Source: Paracoccaceae bacterium (GTDB lineage: Bacteria > Pseudomonadota > Alphaproteobacteria > Rhodobacterales > Rhodobacteraceae). From it: a DNA stretch of 41,820 nucleotides. The notes below the pieces were generated by a model. The model was given only the letters and a program-made list of their open reading frames with translations, ran no database searches and had not been told where the DNA came from. Location of the stretch: positions 1 to 41,820 of the forward strand of contig RECW01000191.1 in assembly GCA_007693835.1 (NCBI GenBank). The letters run 5' to 3'. The position numbers were made by a program, and so were the translations under genes. Of this stretch, positions 22,818-39,317 are shown piece by piece (the stretch's first letter is position 1; each line of letters opens with the position of its first letter).

Positions 22818-23206
22818 TCGGCGGCGGTCGCCGCGTCCGCCTTCGGCTTGTAGTTCGTCTTCTCGACGATCCGCGCCGACTTGCCGCGGCGCGCGCGCAG
22901 ATAATAGAGCTTCGCGCGGCGCACCTTGCCGCGGCGCACCACCGTGATCGCGTCGATGATCGGCGAGTGGAGCGGGAAGACGCGCTCGACGCCTTCGCCG
23001 AAGCTGATCTTGCGCACGGTGAACGACGCGCCGATGCCGGAGCCGCCCTTGCGCCCGATGCAGACGCCTTCGTAGTTCTGGACGCGCGAGCGCGTGCCTT
23101 CCACGACCTTCACGCCGACGCGCACCGTGTCGCCGGGGCCGAAGTCCGGAATGTCCTTGGCGAGCGCGGCGATCTGCTCGCGCTCGAGCTGTTCGATCAT
23201 GTTCAT
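22814..23206 (-). CDS. rplS: 50S ribosomal protein L19
   Basis: This 130-residue ribosomal protein sits at the 30S-50S interface. [54 protein letters not shown] and [14 protein letters not shown] are all conserved L19 segments. The ATG at 23206 was chosen because it overlaps the trmD stop (ATGA) and matches the family N-terminus ([11 protein letters not shown]). The 182-aa ORF extends upstream only because the frame is open. It is the last gene of rimM-trmD-rplS here. Confidence 0.97.
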   Translation of the reverse strand: MNMIEQLEREQIAALAKDIPDFGPGDTVRVGVKVVEGTRSRVQNYEGVCIGRKGGSGIGASFTVRKISFGEGVERVFPLHSPIIDAITVVRRGKVRRAKLYYLRARRGKSARIVEKTNYKPKADAATAAE

Positions 23207-24075
23207 CGGTCTCGATCCTTCGTCTGCCCGCCTGTTGCGGCGGAGATTGGCGCGTCCGAGAGCTCTCGGCCTTCCACCGGGTCCGCATGGCCTTCGGCAT
23301 GCGCCCGCCAGAGATCGGGACGACGTTCCTGGGTCAGCGCTTCGCTCCGGGCGCGCCGCCATTCGGCGATGCGGGCGTGATGGCCGGAGAGGAGGATCTC
23401 CGGTATCGCGCGCCCCTCCCAGAGCTGGGGCTTCGTGTAGTGCGGGGCCTCAAGCAGCCCCGCGCTGAAACTCTCCTCTTCGGTCGAGGCCGCGTTGCCG
23501 AGCACCCCCGGCAACAGCCGCACGACCGCGTCGATCACCGCCATCGCCGGAATCTCGCCCCCGGTCAGGACGAAATCGCCGATCGAGACCTCCGCCACCC
23601 CACGCGCCTCGAGCACCCGCTCGTCGACGCCCTCGAAGCGCCCGCAGAGCAGCACGACCCCCGGCCCTTCCGCCAGCCGCCGCGCCTGTTCCTGCCGGAA
23701 CGGCCGACCGCGCGGCGAGAGGTAGAGCACGGGCCGCCCCGGCCCCGCAGCCGTCGCCGCGTCGAGCGCGGCGGCGACCACGTCCGGCCGCATCACCATG
23801 CCCGGCCCGCCGCCGGCGGGGGGGCCGTCCACGGAGCGGTGCTTATCGCGCGCGAAGGCGCGTATGTCCATCGTCTCGAGCGACCACACCCCCTCGGAAA
23901 GCGCCTTGCCTGTCAGGCTTTCGCCCAAAGGGCCGGGGAAGAGGCCCGGAAACAGCGTCAGCACCGTCGCGCGCCACGCCGCCGCCAGCGCCGGCGGCTC
24001 GTCCATCAGCGAGCGCGGCGTCAGCGAGACGCGCGGCGCGAGGCGGCCGTGGGAGCGGGCGGGCGGCGTCCTCAC
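23203..24075 (-). CDS. trmD: tRNA (guanine-N1)-methyltransferase TrmD
   Basis: TrmD methylates G37 next to the anticodon using S-adenosylmethionine and prevents frameshifting. This 290-residue protein has the SPOUT knot signatures [15 protein letters not shown] and [27 protein letters not shown], as well as the [25 protein letters not shown] substrate loop (quoted in part). It is about 40 residues longer than E. coli TrmD because of an N-terminal extension (to ~35) and a C-terminal tail. The extension resembles that of other Rhodobacterales-type TrmDs and the start gives an exact ATGA overlap with rimM, so I keep 24075. Confidence 0.96.
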   Translation of the reverse strand: MRTPPARSHGRLAPRVSLTPRSLMDEPPALAAAWRATVLTLFPGLFPGPLGESLTGKALSEGVWSLETMDIRAFARDKHRSVDGPPAGGGPGMVMRPDVVAAALDAATAAGPGRPVLYLSPRGRPFRQEQARRLAEGPGVVLLCGRFEGVDERVLEARGVAEVSIGDFVLTGGEIPAMAVIDAVVRLLPGVLGNAASTEEESFSAGLLEAPHYTKPQLWEGRAIPEILLSGHHARIAEWRRARSEALTQERRPDLWRAHAEGHADPVEGRELSDAPISAATGGQTKDRDR

Positions 24076-24608
24076 GCCTCGTCCTTCCCGAAATCCGGGG
24101 CGACGATCTCCTCCGGCGGGTCGGCGACGATGCGCCCTGCGGAGAGGTCGACCGTGGGCACGACCGCCCGGGTGAAGGGGAGGAGCAGCGGTTTCGGCCC
24201 GCCGCCGATCTCCAGAAAGTCGCCGGCCCCGAAGTTCTGCACCGCCCGCACCGCGCCGAGCGCCACGCCGCCGGCGTCGAAGACGGCGAGGCCGATCAGA
24301 TCGGCGTGGTAGAACTCGTCGTCGGGCAGCGCGGGCAGCCGGTCGCGCGGCGCGTAGAGCCGCGCGCCCTTCAGCGCCTCGGCGTCCTCGCGCGTGAGGA
24401 CGCCCGACAGCCGCGCCGCGAAGCCGCCCGGAACCGGCCGCGTCACGCGGACGTCGAAGCGGCGGGCCCCGTCCTCCGTCTCCAGCGGCGCGTAGGAGGC
24501 GAAGGCCAGCGGATCGGCGGTGAAGGACTTCACCCGCGCCTCGCCGCGCACGCCGAAGGCGCCGGCGATCGCGGCGACGCAGACGCGGTCTTTCTCGGGA
24601 TTGGTCAT
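24072..24608 (-). CDS. rimM: Ribosome maturation factor RimM
   Basis: RimM is a 178-residue assembly factor that binds ribosomal protein S19 during maturation of the 30S head. The N-terminal domain starts [20 protein letters not shown], a strong family signature. The PRC-barrel domain includes [16 protein letters not shown] and [10 protein letters not shown]. Its C-terminal [19 protein letters not shown] is also conserved. Normally rpsP precedes rimM, but here the next gene upstream on this strand is glgB. Confidence 0.96.
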   Translation of the reverse strand: MTNPEKDRVCVAAIAGAFGVRGEARVKSFTADPLAFASYAPLETEDGARRFDVRVTRPVPGGFAARLSGVLTREDAEALKGARLYAPRDRLPALPDDEFYHADLIGLAVFDAGGVALGAVRAVQNFGAGDFLEIGGGPKPLLLPFTRAVVPTVDLSAGRIVADPPEEIVAPDFGKDEA

Positions 24609-24678
24609 GGGCCGCTCCTAGACCGCCGGGGCGATACCCGGGCGCGGCCCGCGTGTCCAGAACGGCCGGCGCGCCGCA

Positions 24679-24703
24679 GCGCGCCGATCAAAGAATCGCG
24701 CGC
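24679..24703. repeat. Stem-loop between glgB and rimM
   Basis: In the 125-bp gap after glgB, GCGCG(C)CGAT-CAAAGA-ATCGCGCGC pairs as a 9-bp stem with one bulged C. It is flanked by two copies of GGCGCGCC (24668-24675 and 24707-24714). It is suitably placed to end glgB transcription or shield the mRNA end, but there is no U-tract, so intrinsic termination is doubtful. Confidence 0.4.
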
Positions 24704-24733
24704 GTCGGCGCGCCGCTCGGCGGATCACGCGCC

Positions 24734-26926
24734 TCAGCGCGCCAGTTCGAAGAACACCCCCGAGAGCGGCGGCAGCGTCACCTCGATGCTGTCGCTGCGC
24801 CCGTGCCAGCCCACCGGCTCGCTCTCGACGCCGCCGAGATTGCCGATGCCGCCGCCGCCGTAGACCGCGGCGTCGGAGTTCAGCCGCTCGACCCAGCGCC
24901 CGGCGGCCGGCACGCCGATGCGGGTGTTCGGCCGCTCGATGGGGGTGAAGTTGAAGGCCGCCACGACCGGCGCCGCGTCGCCGTCGCCGAAGCGGGCGAA
25001 AACGTAGACCGAGGTGTCGGCGGCGTCGGCCTCGATCCACTGGAACCCGTCGCCCCGCGCGTCGCGCTGATGCAGCGCGGGCGTGTCGCGGTAGAGGCGG
25101 TTGAGGTCGCGCACCAGCTTTCGCGCGCCTTCGTGCAGCGGGTCGTCGAGCGCGCGCCAGTCCAGTTCGCCCGCATGGCTCCACTCGCTCCGCTGGCCGA
25201 ACTCGGAGCCCATGAAAAGCAGCTTCTTGCCCGGATGCGCCCACATGAAGGCGTAGTAGGCGCGGAGGTTGGCGAAGGCCTGCCAGTCGTCGCCCGGCAT
25301 CCGGCCGAGGATCGAGCCCTTGCCGTGCACCACCTCGTCGTGGCTGAGCGGCAGCACGAAGTTCTCGGAGAAGGCGTAGAGCAGGCCGAAGGTCAGCTGG
25401 TGGTGATGGTAGCGCCGGTGGACCGGCTCGCGGCGCATGTAGTCGAGGGTGTCGTGCATCCACCCCATGTTCCACTTGTAGCCGAAGCCGAGGCCGCCGG
25501 CGTCGACCGGCTTCGAGACGCCGGGCCAGGCGGTGCTCTCCTCGGCGATGGTCATCACCGAATCGTCGTCGCCGTAGACGGCCGTGTTCATGCGTTTCAG
25601 GAAGTCGACCGCCTCGAGGTTCTCGCGCCCGCCCCAGCGGTTGGGGATCCACTCGCCTTCCTTGCGGCTGTAGTCGCGGTAGAGCATGGAGGCCACCGCG
25701 TCGACGCGCAGGCCGTCGACGTGATGCTCCTTCATCCAGTAAAGCGCGTTGGCGATAAGGTAGTTGCCGACCTCCCTGCGCCCGTAGTTGTAGATGTGGG
25801 TGCTCCAGTCGGGGTGCCAGCCCTCGCGCGGGTCGGCGTGTTCGTAGAGGGGCTGGCCGTCGAAGCGGGCGAGGCCGTGGGGGTCGGACGGGAAATGCGC
25901 CGGCACCCAGTCGATGATGAGCCCGAGCCCCGCCCCGTGGCAGGCGTCGACGAAGTCGCGGAACTCGCCGGGCGTGCCGTGGCGGATGGTCGGGGCGTAC
26001 ATGCCGACCGGCTGATACCCCCAGGAGCCGTCGAAGGGATACTCGCTGACCGGCAGGGTCTCGATGTGGGTGAAGCCCATGTCCTTCGCGTAGGGCACCA
26101 GCTGTTCGGCGAGTTCGTGGTAGGAGAGCGGCCGCCCGCCCGGCGCGCGCCGCCACGACGGCAGGTGCACCTCGTAGATCGAGATCGGCGCGTCGGTGCG
26201 GTGGCGCTTCCAGCGCGAGGTCATCCACTCGCCGTCGCGCCAGCCGTGACCCTTCAGGTCGCGCACGATGGAGCAGTTGGCGGGGGGATGCTCGGAGCCG
26301 AAGCCCACGGGGTCGGCCTTCAGCGGCCCGAGGCGGCCGTCGACGCCCTTGATCTCGTACTTGTAGCGCGCGCCTTCGCCGACGCCGGGCGCGAAGATCT
26401 CCCACACGCCTGTCGCGCCGCGCGGGCGCAGGACATGGCGCCGCCCGTCCCAGTCGTTGAAGTCGCCGACGACCGAGACGCGCTTCGCCGAGGGCGCCCA
26501 GACGGCGAAAGAGACTCCCTCGACGCCTTCGTGCACGATCGGATGCGCGCCGAGCCGCTGCCAGAGGCGCATGTGCGAGCCCTCGGCGATGTAGTGCTCG
26601 TCCTGCGGGCCGAGAACCGGGTCGAACTGGTAGGGGTCCGCGACCTCCCAGGTGGTTTCTCCGCGGGTGGCGCGGAACAGGCTGCGCGGGGGGCGGTCGG
26701 CGAAGGCGGCGGCGAAGAAGCCGTCGCGGGGGCCCGGCGACAGTTCGGCGAGCTTCGCGCCGGTGGCGGCGTCGTGGGCGACCACCATCTCGGCGCCGGG
26801 CACGAAGGCGCGGAGCGCCCATTTCTCGCCGACCGGATGCCGCCCGAGGGCGGAGAACAGGTTCCACTCGTCTCCGGCGGCGATGCGGTCGGCCGTGGCG
26901 GGGTCGAGGTGGGGGGCGTCTGTCAT
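24734..26926 (-). CDS. glgB: 1,4-alpha-glucan branching enzyme GlgB
   Basis: GlgB cuts alpha-1,4 glucan chains and rejoins them as alpha-1,6 branches, setting the structure of glycogen. The 730-residue protein has an N-terminal domain and a CBM48 domain (~30-230), then the GH13 catalytic barrel. The nucleophile is Asp409 in GLRVDAVASM, the acid/base Glu462 in IAEESTAWPG, and the third acid lies in PLSHDEVVHGKGS. GFTHIETLPVSEYPFDGSWGYQ (quoted in part) is a branching-enzyme hallmark. The start at 26926 gives the normal family length; the ORF to 27133 is an open-frame extension into the promoter region. It is transcribed away from glgC. Confidence 0.96.
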   Translation of the reverse strand: MTDAPHLDPATADRIAAGDEWNLFSALGRHPVGEKWALRAFVPGAEMVVAHDAATGAKLAELSPGPRDGFFAAAFADRPPRSLFRATRGETTWEVADPYQFDPVLGPQDEHYIAEGSHMRLWQRLGAHPIVHEGVEGVSFAVWAPSAKRVSVVGDFNDWDGRRHVLRPRGATGVWEIFAPGVGEGARYKYEIKGVDGRLGPLKADPVGFGSEHPPANCSIVRDLKGHGWRDGEWMTSRWKRHRTDAPISIYEVHLPSWRRAPGGRPLSYHELAEQLVPYAKDMGFTHIETLPVSEYPFDGSWGYQPVGMYAPTIRHGTPGEFRDFVDACHGAGLGLIIDWVPAHFPSDPHGLARFDGQPLYEHADPREGWHPDWSTHIYNYGRREVGNYLIANALYWMKEHHVDGLRVDAVASMLYRDYSRKEGEWIPNRWGGRENLEAVDFLKRMNTAVYGDDDSVMTIAEESTAWPGVSKPVDAGGLGFGYKWNMGWMHDTLDYMRREPVHRRYHHHQLTFGLLYAFSENFVLPLSHDEVVHGKGSILGRMPGDDWQAFANLRAYYAFMWAHPGKKLLFMGSEFGQRSEWSHAGELDWRALDDPLHEGARKLVRDLNRLYRDTPALHQRDARGDGFQWIEADAADTSVYVFARFGDGDAAPVVAAFNFTPIERPNTRIGVPAAGRWVERLNSDAAVYGGGGIGNLGGVESEPVGWHGRSDSIEVTLPPLSGVFFELAR

Positions 26927-27147
26927 GGGTCTTCCGTTCTGATCGGGCGCCGTCACGGCGGTGGCCCCTTGCTTAACGCGGTTCGGCGCAAATTGCGAAC
27001 CGAGGCCCCGCCCGGCCGGAGACCGACCGTCGCGACGCTGACAAATTAACGCGGCGCAGCGGGATTTGGTTGCATGAAGACGACCCTTCGGCCCATGCTG
27101 CGACGCGGGAGCAGACGGCCGGAAGCGCCGCAATCGGGAGGGCGCCC
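26927..27147. promoter_or_regulatory. Divergent glgB/glgC control region with palindrome and direct repeat
   Basis: This 221-bp gap must hold the promoters for both glycogen arms. Two features stand out. The first is GGTT-CGG-CGCAA-A-TTGCG-AACC (26980-27001), a nested inverted repeat whose centre CGCAAATTGCG is perfectly symmetric. The second is a direct repeat TTAACGCGG at 26973-26981 and again at 27046-27054. The palindrome looks like a site for a dimeric regulator, perhaps a LacI-type sugar repressor, but the protein is not encoded nearby. No clear -35/-10 pair could be assigned. Confidence 0.5.
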
Positions 27148-28416
27148 ATGCCGATCGACCGGCTCGAGACCGGATCGCTGACGCGCCACGCGATGGCGTT
27201 CGTGCTCGCGGGGGGGCGCGGCAGTCGCCTGAACGAGCTGACCGACCGGCGCGCCAAGCCCGCGGTCTATTTCGGCGGCAAAAGCCGCATCATCGACTTC
27301 GCCCTGTCGAACGCGGTCAACTCCGGCATCAGGCGCATCGGCGTGGCCACCCAGTACAAGGCGCACTCGCTGATCCGCCATCTGCAGCAGGGCTGGAGCT
27401 TCTTTCAGGCCGGTCGCGGCGAAGGCCTCGACATTCTGCCCGCCTCCCAGCGGGTCGACGAGCGCAACTGGTATCTCGGCACCGCCGACGCCGTGACGCA
27501 GAACATCGACATCATCGAGGGCTACGCGCCGCGCCACATCGTCGTCCTCGCCGGCGACCACGTCTACAAGCAGGATTACGGCCTGATGCTGGCCGAGCAT
27601 GTGGCCAGCGGCGCGGACGTCACCGTGGGCTGCGTGGAAGTGCCCCGAGCGGAGGCGACGGGCTTCGGCGTGATGCATGTGGACGCGACCGGACGCATCA
27701 TCGACTTCGTCGAGAAGCCCGCCGATCCACCCGCGATACCGGGCGACCCCGACCACGCGCTGGCCTCGATGGGCATCTACGTGTTCGAGACCGAACTGCT
27801 GATCGACGTGCTCAGGCGCGACGCGGAGGACCCCGACAGCGACCACGACTTCGGCAAGAACGTCATTCCCCATGTCGTGAAGCACGGGAAGGCGATGGCC
27901 CATCGGTTCGCGGACAGCTGCGTGATGACCGGCCACGAGACCGAACCCTACTGGCGCGACGTGGGCACCATCGACGCCTTCTGGCAGGCGAACCTCGACC
28001 TGACCGACTTCACGCCGGCGCTCGACATCTACAGCGCCGACTGGCCGATCTGGACCTATTCCGAGATCACGCCGCCCGCCAAGTTCATCCACGACGAGGA
28101 CGGGCGCCGGGGCATGGCGGTCAGCTCGATGGTGTCGGGCGGCTGCGTGGTCTCGGGCGCGAGCGTCAAGATGAGCCTGCTGTTCACGGGCGTCCACTGC
28201 CACAGCTACGGGTCCCTGGAGCGGGTGATCGCCCTGCCCTACTGCGAGATCGGCCGCGGCGCGCGGCTGAAGAACGTCGTGATCGACCGCGGCGTCGTGA
28301 TCCCCGAGAAGCTGGTCGTCGGCGAAGACCCGGAACGCGACGCGCAGCGCTTCCGCCGCACCGAGAACGGCGTGGTGCTGATCACCCAACCCATGATCGA
28401 CGCGCTCGGCCGCTGA
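27148..28416 (+). CDS. glgC: Glucose-1-phosphate adenylyltransferase GlgC
   Basis: GlgC makes ADP-glucose from glucose-1-phosphate and ATP, the committed and allosterically controlled step of glycogen synthesis. The 422-residue protein has the nucleotidyltransferase loop [24 protein letters not shown] (quoted in part), [20 protein letters not shown], and FVEKPADPP, followed by a left-handed beta-helix domain ([21 protein letters not shown]). The ATG at 27148 has GGGAGG upstream and gives the family length. The ORF's TTG at 27070 adds 26 residues with no family likeness. It starts the rightward operon. Confidence 0.95.
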   Translation: MPIDRLETGSLTRHAMAFVLAGGRGSRLNELTDRRAKPAVYFGGKSRIIDFALSNAVNSGIRRIGVATQYKAHSLIRHLQQGWSFFQAGRGEGLDILPASQRVDERNWYLGTADAVTQNIDIIEGYAPRHIVVLAGDHVYKQDYGLMLAEHVASGADVTVGCVEVPRAEATGFGVMHVDATGRIIDFVEKPADPPAIPGDPDHALASMGIYVFETELLIDVLRRDAEDPDSDHDFGKNVIPHVVKHGKAMAHRFADSCVMTGHETEPYWRDVGTIDAFWQANLDLTDFTPALDIYSADWPIWTYSEITPPAKFIHDEDGRRGMAVSSMVSGGCVVSGASVKMSLLFTGVHCHSYGSLERVIALPYCEIGRGARLKNVVIDRGVVIPEKLVVGEDPERDAQRFRRTENGVVLITQPMIDALGR

Positions 28417-28443
28417 GGCCCGCCGCTCCGGAACCTCCCGCCC

Positions 28444-35647
<7,204 letters not shown>

Positions 35648-35840
35648 CGCAAGCGCGGCGCGCGCTCTGCCCGAAACCGCTGCACACGCTGCGCAAAGAC
35701 GCCGAAATGCGGCGCCGCGGCGCAACATCTGGCGCGCGGTCGCGCGAAACTCTACGTTTAGGTCGGTTGCTTAATGACCCGCCGGGAGTAGACCTTGCAA
35801 TCCGGCGATCCCGATCGCGCAAGAACAGGCGGCTAGACCC
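35648..35840. promoter_or_regulatory. Gap between pgm and glgP with GC-rich palindromes
   Basis: These 193 bp contain GCGCCGCGGCGC (35712-35723) and CGCGCG-GT-CGCGCG (35733-35746), followed by a less GC-rich stretch around 35750-35775. This is the longest gap in the rightward glycogen operon, so glgP may have its own promoter here. No convincing promoter boxes or terminator could be fixed. Confidence 0.3.
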
Positions 35841-38267
35841 ATGTACGGAGCATTCCCCGAGCAGACCCCCGACGAGGCGCTCGAGGCGCGCGTCACGGTG
35901 GACGCGCTCCGCGAGAGCATCGGCAGACACCTGCGCTACTCCATCGGCAAGGACGCGCGCACGGCGACGGTGGCGGACTGGCGGCTCGCGGTCTCGCGCT
36001 CGGTGCGCGATCTGCTGGTCGACCCGTGGTTCCGCACCACCACCCGCGTCTACGGCCGCAACCAGAAGCGCGTCTACTACCTGTCGATGGAGTTCCTGAT
36101 CGGGCGGCTGCTCGAGGACGCGGTGCACAACCTCGGCATCGACGAGAAGCTGCGAACGGCGGTCGAGAGCTACGACGTCGACTACACGGCGCTGCTGGCC
36201 GACGAGCCGGACGCGGCGCTCGGCAACGGCGGGCTCGGGCGGCTGGCGGCGTGCTTTCTCGATTCGATGTCGACCGTCGGCGTCGCGGCCCACGGCTACG
36301 GCATCCGCTACGCGCACGGGCTGTTCAAGCAGAGCTTCCACGACGGCTGGCAGGGCGAGGAGGCGGAGGACTGGCTGCGCCAGAGCCACCCCTGGGAGTT
36401 CGAGCGCGGCGAGGTGGCCTATCCGATCAACTTCGGCGGCGAGGCGCGCCAGACTGGCGACAGCGCGATGTGGAAGGCCGAGGACACCATCATCGCGGTC
36501 GCCTTCGACACGCCGGTGCCGGGCTGGCGCGGGCGCTGGGCGAACACGCTGCGGCTGTGGTCGGCGCAGCCGGTGTTCGAGTTCGATCTGGAGCGGTTCA
36601 ACCATGGCGACTATCTGGGGGCGGCGGCGCCCTCGGTGCTGGCGCAGACGATCAGCCGCGTGCTCTACCCCGACGACACCACGCCGCAGGGCAAGGAGTT
36701 GCGGCTGAAGCAGGAGTATTTCTTCACCGCCGCCTCGCTCGCCGACATCCTGCGCCGCTACCTCGCCCACGCCAACGACCTGACGAAGCTGCCGGACGCC
36801 TGCGCGATCCAGCTCAACGACACCCACCCCGCCATCGCAGGGCCGGAGCTCGTGCGGCTGCTGACCGACCTGCACGGCATGGGCTTCGAGGACGCCGTCG
36901 AGGTGGCGCGCCGCACGCTGAACTACACCAACCACACCCTGCTGCCCGAGGCGCTGGAGCGGTGGTCGTGCGAACTGATGGGCCGCGCCCTGCCCCGCCA
37001 CATGCAGCTGATCGAGCGCATCGACGATCTGCACGCGAAGCGGGTCAAGCGCACCGGCGGCGTGAAGATCGTCGACCACGGCGAAGTGCGGATGGGCGAC
37101 CTCGCCTTCATCATGGCCAACCGCGTGAACGGCGTCTCGGCGCTGCACACCGACCTGATGAAGAAGACCGTGTTCCGCGAACTCCACGCGCTGCACCCCG
37201 ACCGCATCGTGAACCAGACCAACGGCGTGACGCCGCGGCGCTGGATGTGGGGCTGCAACAAGGGGCTGCGGCGGCTGCTGAACGAGACGATCGGCGAGGA
37301 CTGGGTCACCGATCTCGACAAGCTCCGCCAGCTTGAACCCTACGCCGACGACCCCGAGTTCCGCGCGCGCTTCGCCTCGGTGAAGACCGAGAACAAGCGC
37401 CGGCTGGCCCGGTGGCTGCTGAACGAGCACGGCGTGAAGGTCGACAGCCACGCGATGTTCGACGTGCAGATCAAGCGCATCCACGAATACAAGCGCCAGC
37501 TGATGAACGCGCTGGAGGCGGCGGCGCTGCGCAACGCCATCCACCGCGACCCCGACGCGCGCTGGACCCCGCGCGTGAAGATCTTCGGCGGCAAGGCGGC
37601 GCCCGGCTACGCCATGGCGAAGCTGATCATCAAGCTGATCAACGACATCGCCAAGACGATCAACGCCGACCCGGCCTGCAAGGACCGGCTGACGGTGGTC
37701 TATCCCGCCAACTACAACGTCTCGATGGCGGAGATCCTGATCCCGGCGACGGACCTTTCCGAACAGATCTCCACCGCCGGCAAGGAGGCGTCGGGCACCG
37801 GCAACATGAAGTTCGCCATGAACGGCGCGCTGACGGTCGGCACGCTCGACGGCGCCAACGTCGAGATCCGCGAGGCGGTGGGCCCGGACAACATCTTCAT
37901 CTTCGGCCACACCGCCGACGAGGTGCTGGCGCTGCGCGAGGCGGGCTACGACCCCAACGCCTTCATCGAGCGCGACCCGAGGCTCGCCGAGGTGGTCGAC
38001 CAGATCGAGGCCGGCGCGTTCTCGCCCGGCGAGAAGGACCGCTACGCGGCCCTCGTCGACAACCTGCGCCACCACGACTGGTTCCAGGTCGCGGCGGACT
38101 TCTCCGGCTACTACGACATCCAGCGCGAGATCGACGCCGCGTGGCGCGAGCCGGAGGAATGGCGGCGCATGGCGATCCTCAACACGGCGCGGATGGGCAT
38201 GTTCTCCTCCGACCGGACGATCCGCGGTTACGCCCAGGACGTGTGGAACGTGATTCCGGCGTTCTGA
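35841..38267 (+). CDS. glgP: Glycogen/alpha-glucan phosphorylase GlgP
   Basis: GlgP is an 808-residue GT35 enzyme that uses pyridoxal phosphate to release glucose-1-phosphate from the ends of glycogen. YYLSMEFLIGRLLEDAVHNLG, ALGNGGLGRLAACFLDS, and the PLP-lysine region EASGTGNMKFAMNGALTVGTLDGANVE (quoted in part) are invariant family segments. RIHEYKRQLMN is also conserved. The length is normal for a bacterial glycogen phosphorylase. It ends the glycogen operon; its product is the substrate of the Pgm domain encoded just upstream. Confidence 0.97.
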   Translation: MYGAFPEQTPDEALEARVTVDALRESIGRHLRYSIGKDARTATVADWRLAVSRSVRDLLVDPWFRTTTRVYGRNQKRVYYLSMEFLIGRLLEDAVHNLGIDEKLRTAVESYDVDYTALLADEPDAALGNGGLGRLAACFLDSMSTVGVAAHGYGIRYAHGLFKQSFHDGWQGEEAEDWLRQSHPWEFERGEVAYPINFGGEARQTGDSAMWKAEDTIIAVAFDTPVPGWRGRWANTLRLWSAQPVFEFDLERFNHGDYLGAAAPSVLAQTISRVLYPDDTTPQGKELRLKQEYFFTAASLADILRRYLAHANDLTKLPDACAIQLNDTHPAIAGPELVRLLTDLHGMGFEDAVEVARRTLNYTNHTLLPEALERWSCELMGRALPRHMQLIERIDDLHAKRVKRTGGVKIVDHGEVRMGDLAFIMANRVNGVSALHTDLMKKTVFRELHALHPDRIVNQTNGVTPRRWMWGCNKGLRRLLNETIGEDWVTDLDKLRQLEPYADDPEFRARFASVKTENKRRLARWLLNEHGVKVDSHAMFDVQIKRIHEYKRQLMNALEAAALRNAIHRDPDARWTPRVKIFGGKAAPGYAMAKLIIKLINDIAKTINADPACKDRLTVVYPANYNVSMAEILIPATDLSEQISTAGKEASGTGNMKFAMNGALTVGTLDGANVEIREAVGPDNIFIFGHTADEVLALREAGYDPNAFIERDPRLAEVVDQIEAGAFSPGEKDRYAALVDNLRHHDWFQVAADFSGYYDIQREIDAAWREPEEWRRMAILNTARMGMFSSDRTIRGYAQDVWNVIPAF

Positions 38268-38280
38268 AACATCCGACGAC

Positions 38281-38334
38281 CCGTGGCGAAACCTCCGCCT
38301 GAAGCCTAGCTTCACGAAGGACGGTTCGCCACGG
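38281..38334. promoter_or_regulatory. Nested inverted repeat in the glgP-msrP gap
   Basis: CCGTGGCGAA (38281-38290) and TTCGCCACGG (38325-38334) are perfect 10-bp inverted copies. Between them lies a second perfect hairpin, TGAAGC-CTA-GCTTCA (38300-38314). The right outer arm reaches into the GGAG ribosome site of msrP, eight bases before its ATG. It could close off msrP translation, end glgP transcription, or be a regulator site. The symmetry is seen directly; the function is not known. Confidence 0.55.
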
Positions 38335-38342
38335 AGACCCCC

Positions 38343-39314
38343 ATGCCGATCATCCGCCGCCCCGACTGGGCGCTGCCCGAAAGCGCCGCCACGCCGGAGA
38401 GCGTATGGCTCGACCGCCGCGCCCTGCTCGCCGGGATGGGCCTCGGCGCGGCCGCCGCAGCCCTGCCGGCCGGCCGCGCGCAGGCCATGGGGCCGACCCC
38501 GCCCGACTGGCCGGCGCCGCTCGCCACGAACCCGGCCTTCGCCGACGCGGGTCGGCCCAGGACGGCTGAAGAGGTGGCCGCGACCTACAACAACTTCTAC
38601 GAATTCGGCAGCCACAAGCAGATCTACGACGCCGCGCAGAGGCTCGAGACCGCCGGCTGGACCGTGACCGTCGACGGGCTGGTCGAAGAGACCTTCGAGA
38701 TCGGAACCGACGACCTGATCGCCGCCATGCCGGTCGAGGAGCGGGTCTACCGGCTGCGCTGCGTCGAGGCCTGGGCGGCGGTGATCCCGTGGGTCGGTTT
38801 TCCGCTGTCGGCGCTGGTCGAGAAGGCGCGGCCGCTCTCCGCCGCGAAGTACCTGCGCTTCGAGACCTTCCAGAACCCCGACGTGGCGCGCGGCCAGCGG
38901 CAGTTCTGGTATCCGTGGCCCTACGTCGAGGGCGTGACCATCGAGGAGGCGGCGAACGACCTGTCGTTCATGGTGGTCGGCGCTTACGGGCGCGTGCTGC
39001 GCAACCAGTTCGGCGCGCCGATCCGCCTCGCGCTGCCGTGGAAATACGGCTTCAAGTCGATCAAGTCGATCACGCGGATCACCTTCACCGACGAGCGCCC
39101 GGTCTCGTTCTGGGAGGAGTTGCAGAGCGCCGAATACGGCTTCTGGGCCAACGTGAACCCCGACGTCGACCACCCGCGCTGGAGCCAGGCGACCGAGCGG
39201 ATGCTCGGCACCGACGAGCGCCTGCCCACCATGCTGTTCAACGGCTACGGCGAGCAGGTCGCGCACCTCTACGACGGGCTGGAGGCGCGCGAGGGCGACC
39301 GCGTCTGGCGGTGA
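38343..39314 (+). CDS. msrP: Protein-methionine-sulfoxide reductase catalytic subunit MsrP (YedY)
   Basis: MsrP is a periplasmic molybdopterin enzyme that repairs oxidised methionines in exported proteins. The 323-residue precursor has a Tat signal (LDRRALLAGMGLGAAAAALPAG, Arg25-Arg26) with likely cleavage near AQA-M. The mature part holds YNNFYEFGSHK, the molybdenum-ligating Cys140 in YRLRCVEAWA, IPWVGFPLSAL and PWKYGFKSIKSI, all family marks. It normally receives electrons from the haem membrane protein MsrQ, but msrQ is not adjacent: the next gene, dnaE, is convergent and begins 3 bp away. Confidence 0.95.
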   Translation: MPIIRRPDWALPESAATPESVWLDRRALLAGMGLGAAAAALPAGRAQAMGPTPPDWPAPLATNPAFADAGRPRTAEEVAATYNNFYEFGSHKQIYDAAQRLETAGWTVTVDGLVEETFEIGTDDLIAAMPVEERVYRLRCVEAWAAVIPWVGFPLSALVEKARPLSAAKYLRFETFQNPDVARGQRQFWYPWPYVEGVTIEEAANDLSFMVVGAYGRVLRNQFGAPIRLALPWKYGFKSIKSITRITFTDERPVSFWEELQSAEYGFWANVNPDVDHPRWSQATERMLGTDERLPTMLFNGYGEQVAHLYDGLEAREGDRVWR

Positions 39315-39317
39315 GGG

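Noticed and set aside
27070-27147. N-terminal extension of glgC from TTG 27070
   Set aside because: The added residues show no GlgC likeness, and a clear ribosome site precedes the ATG at 27148.
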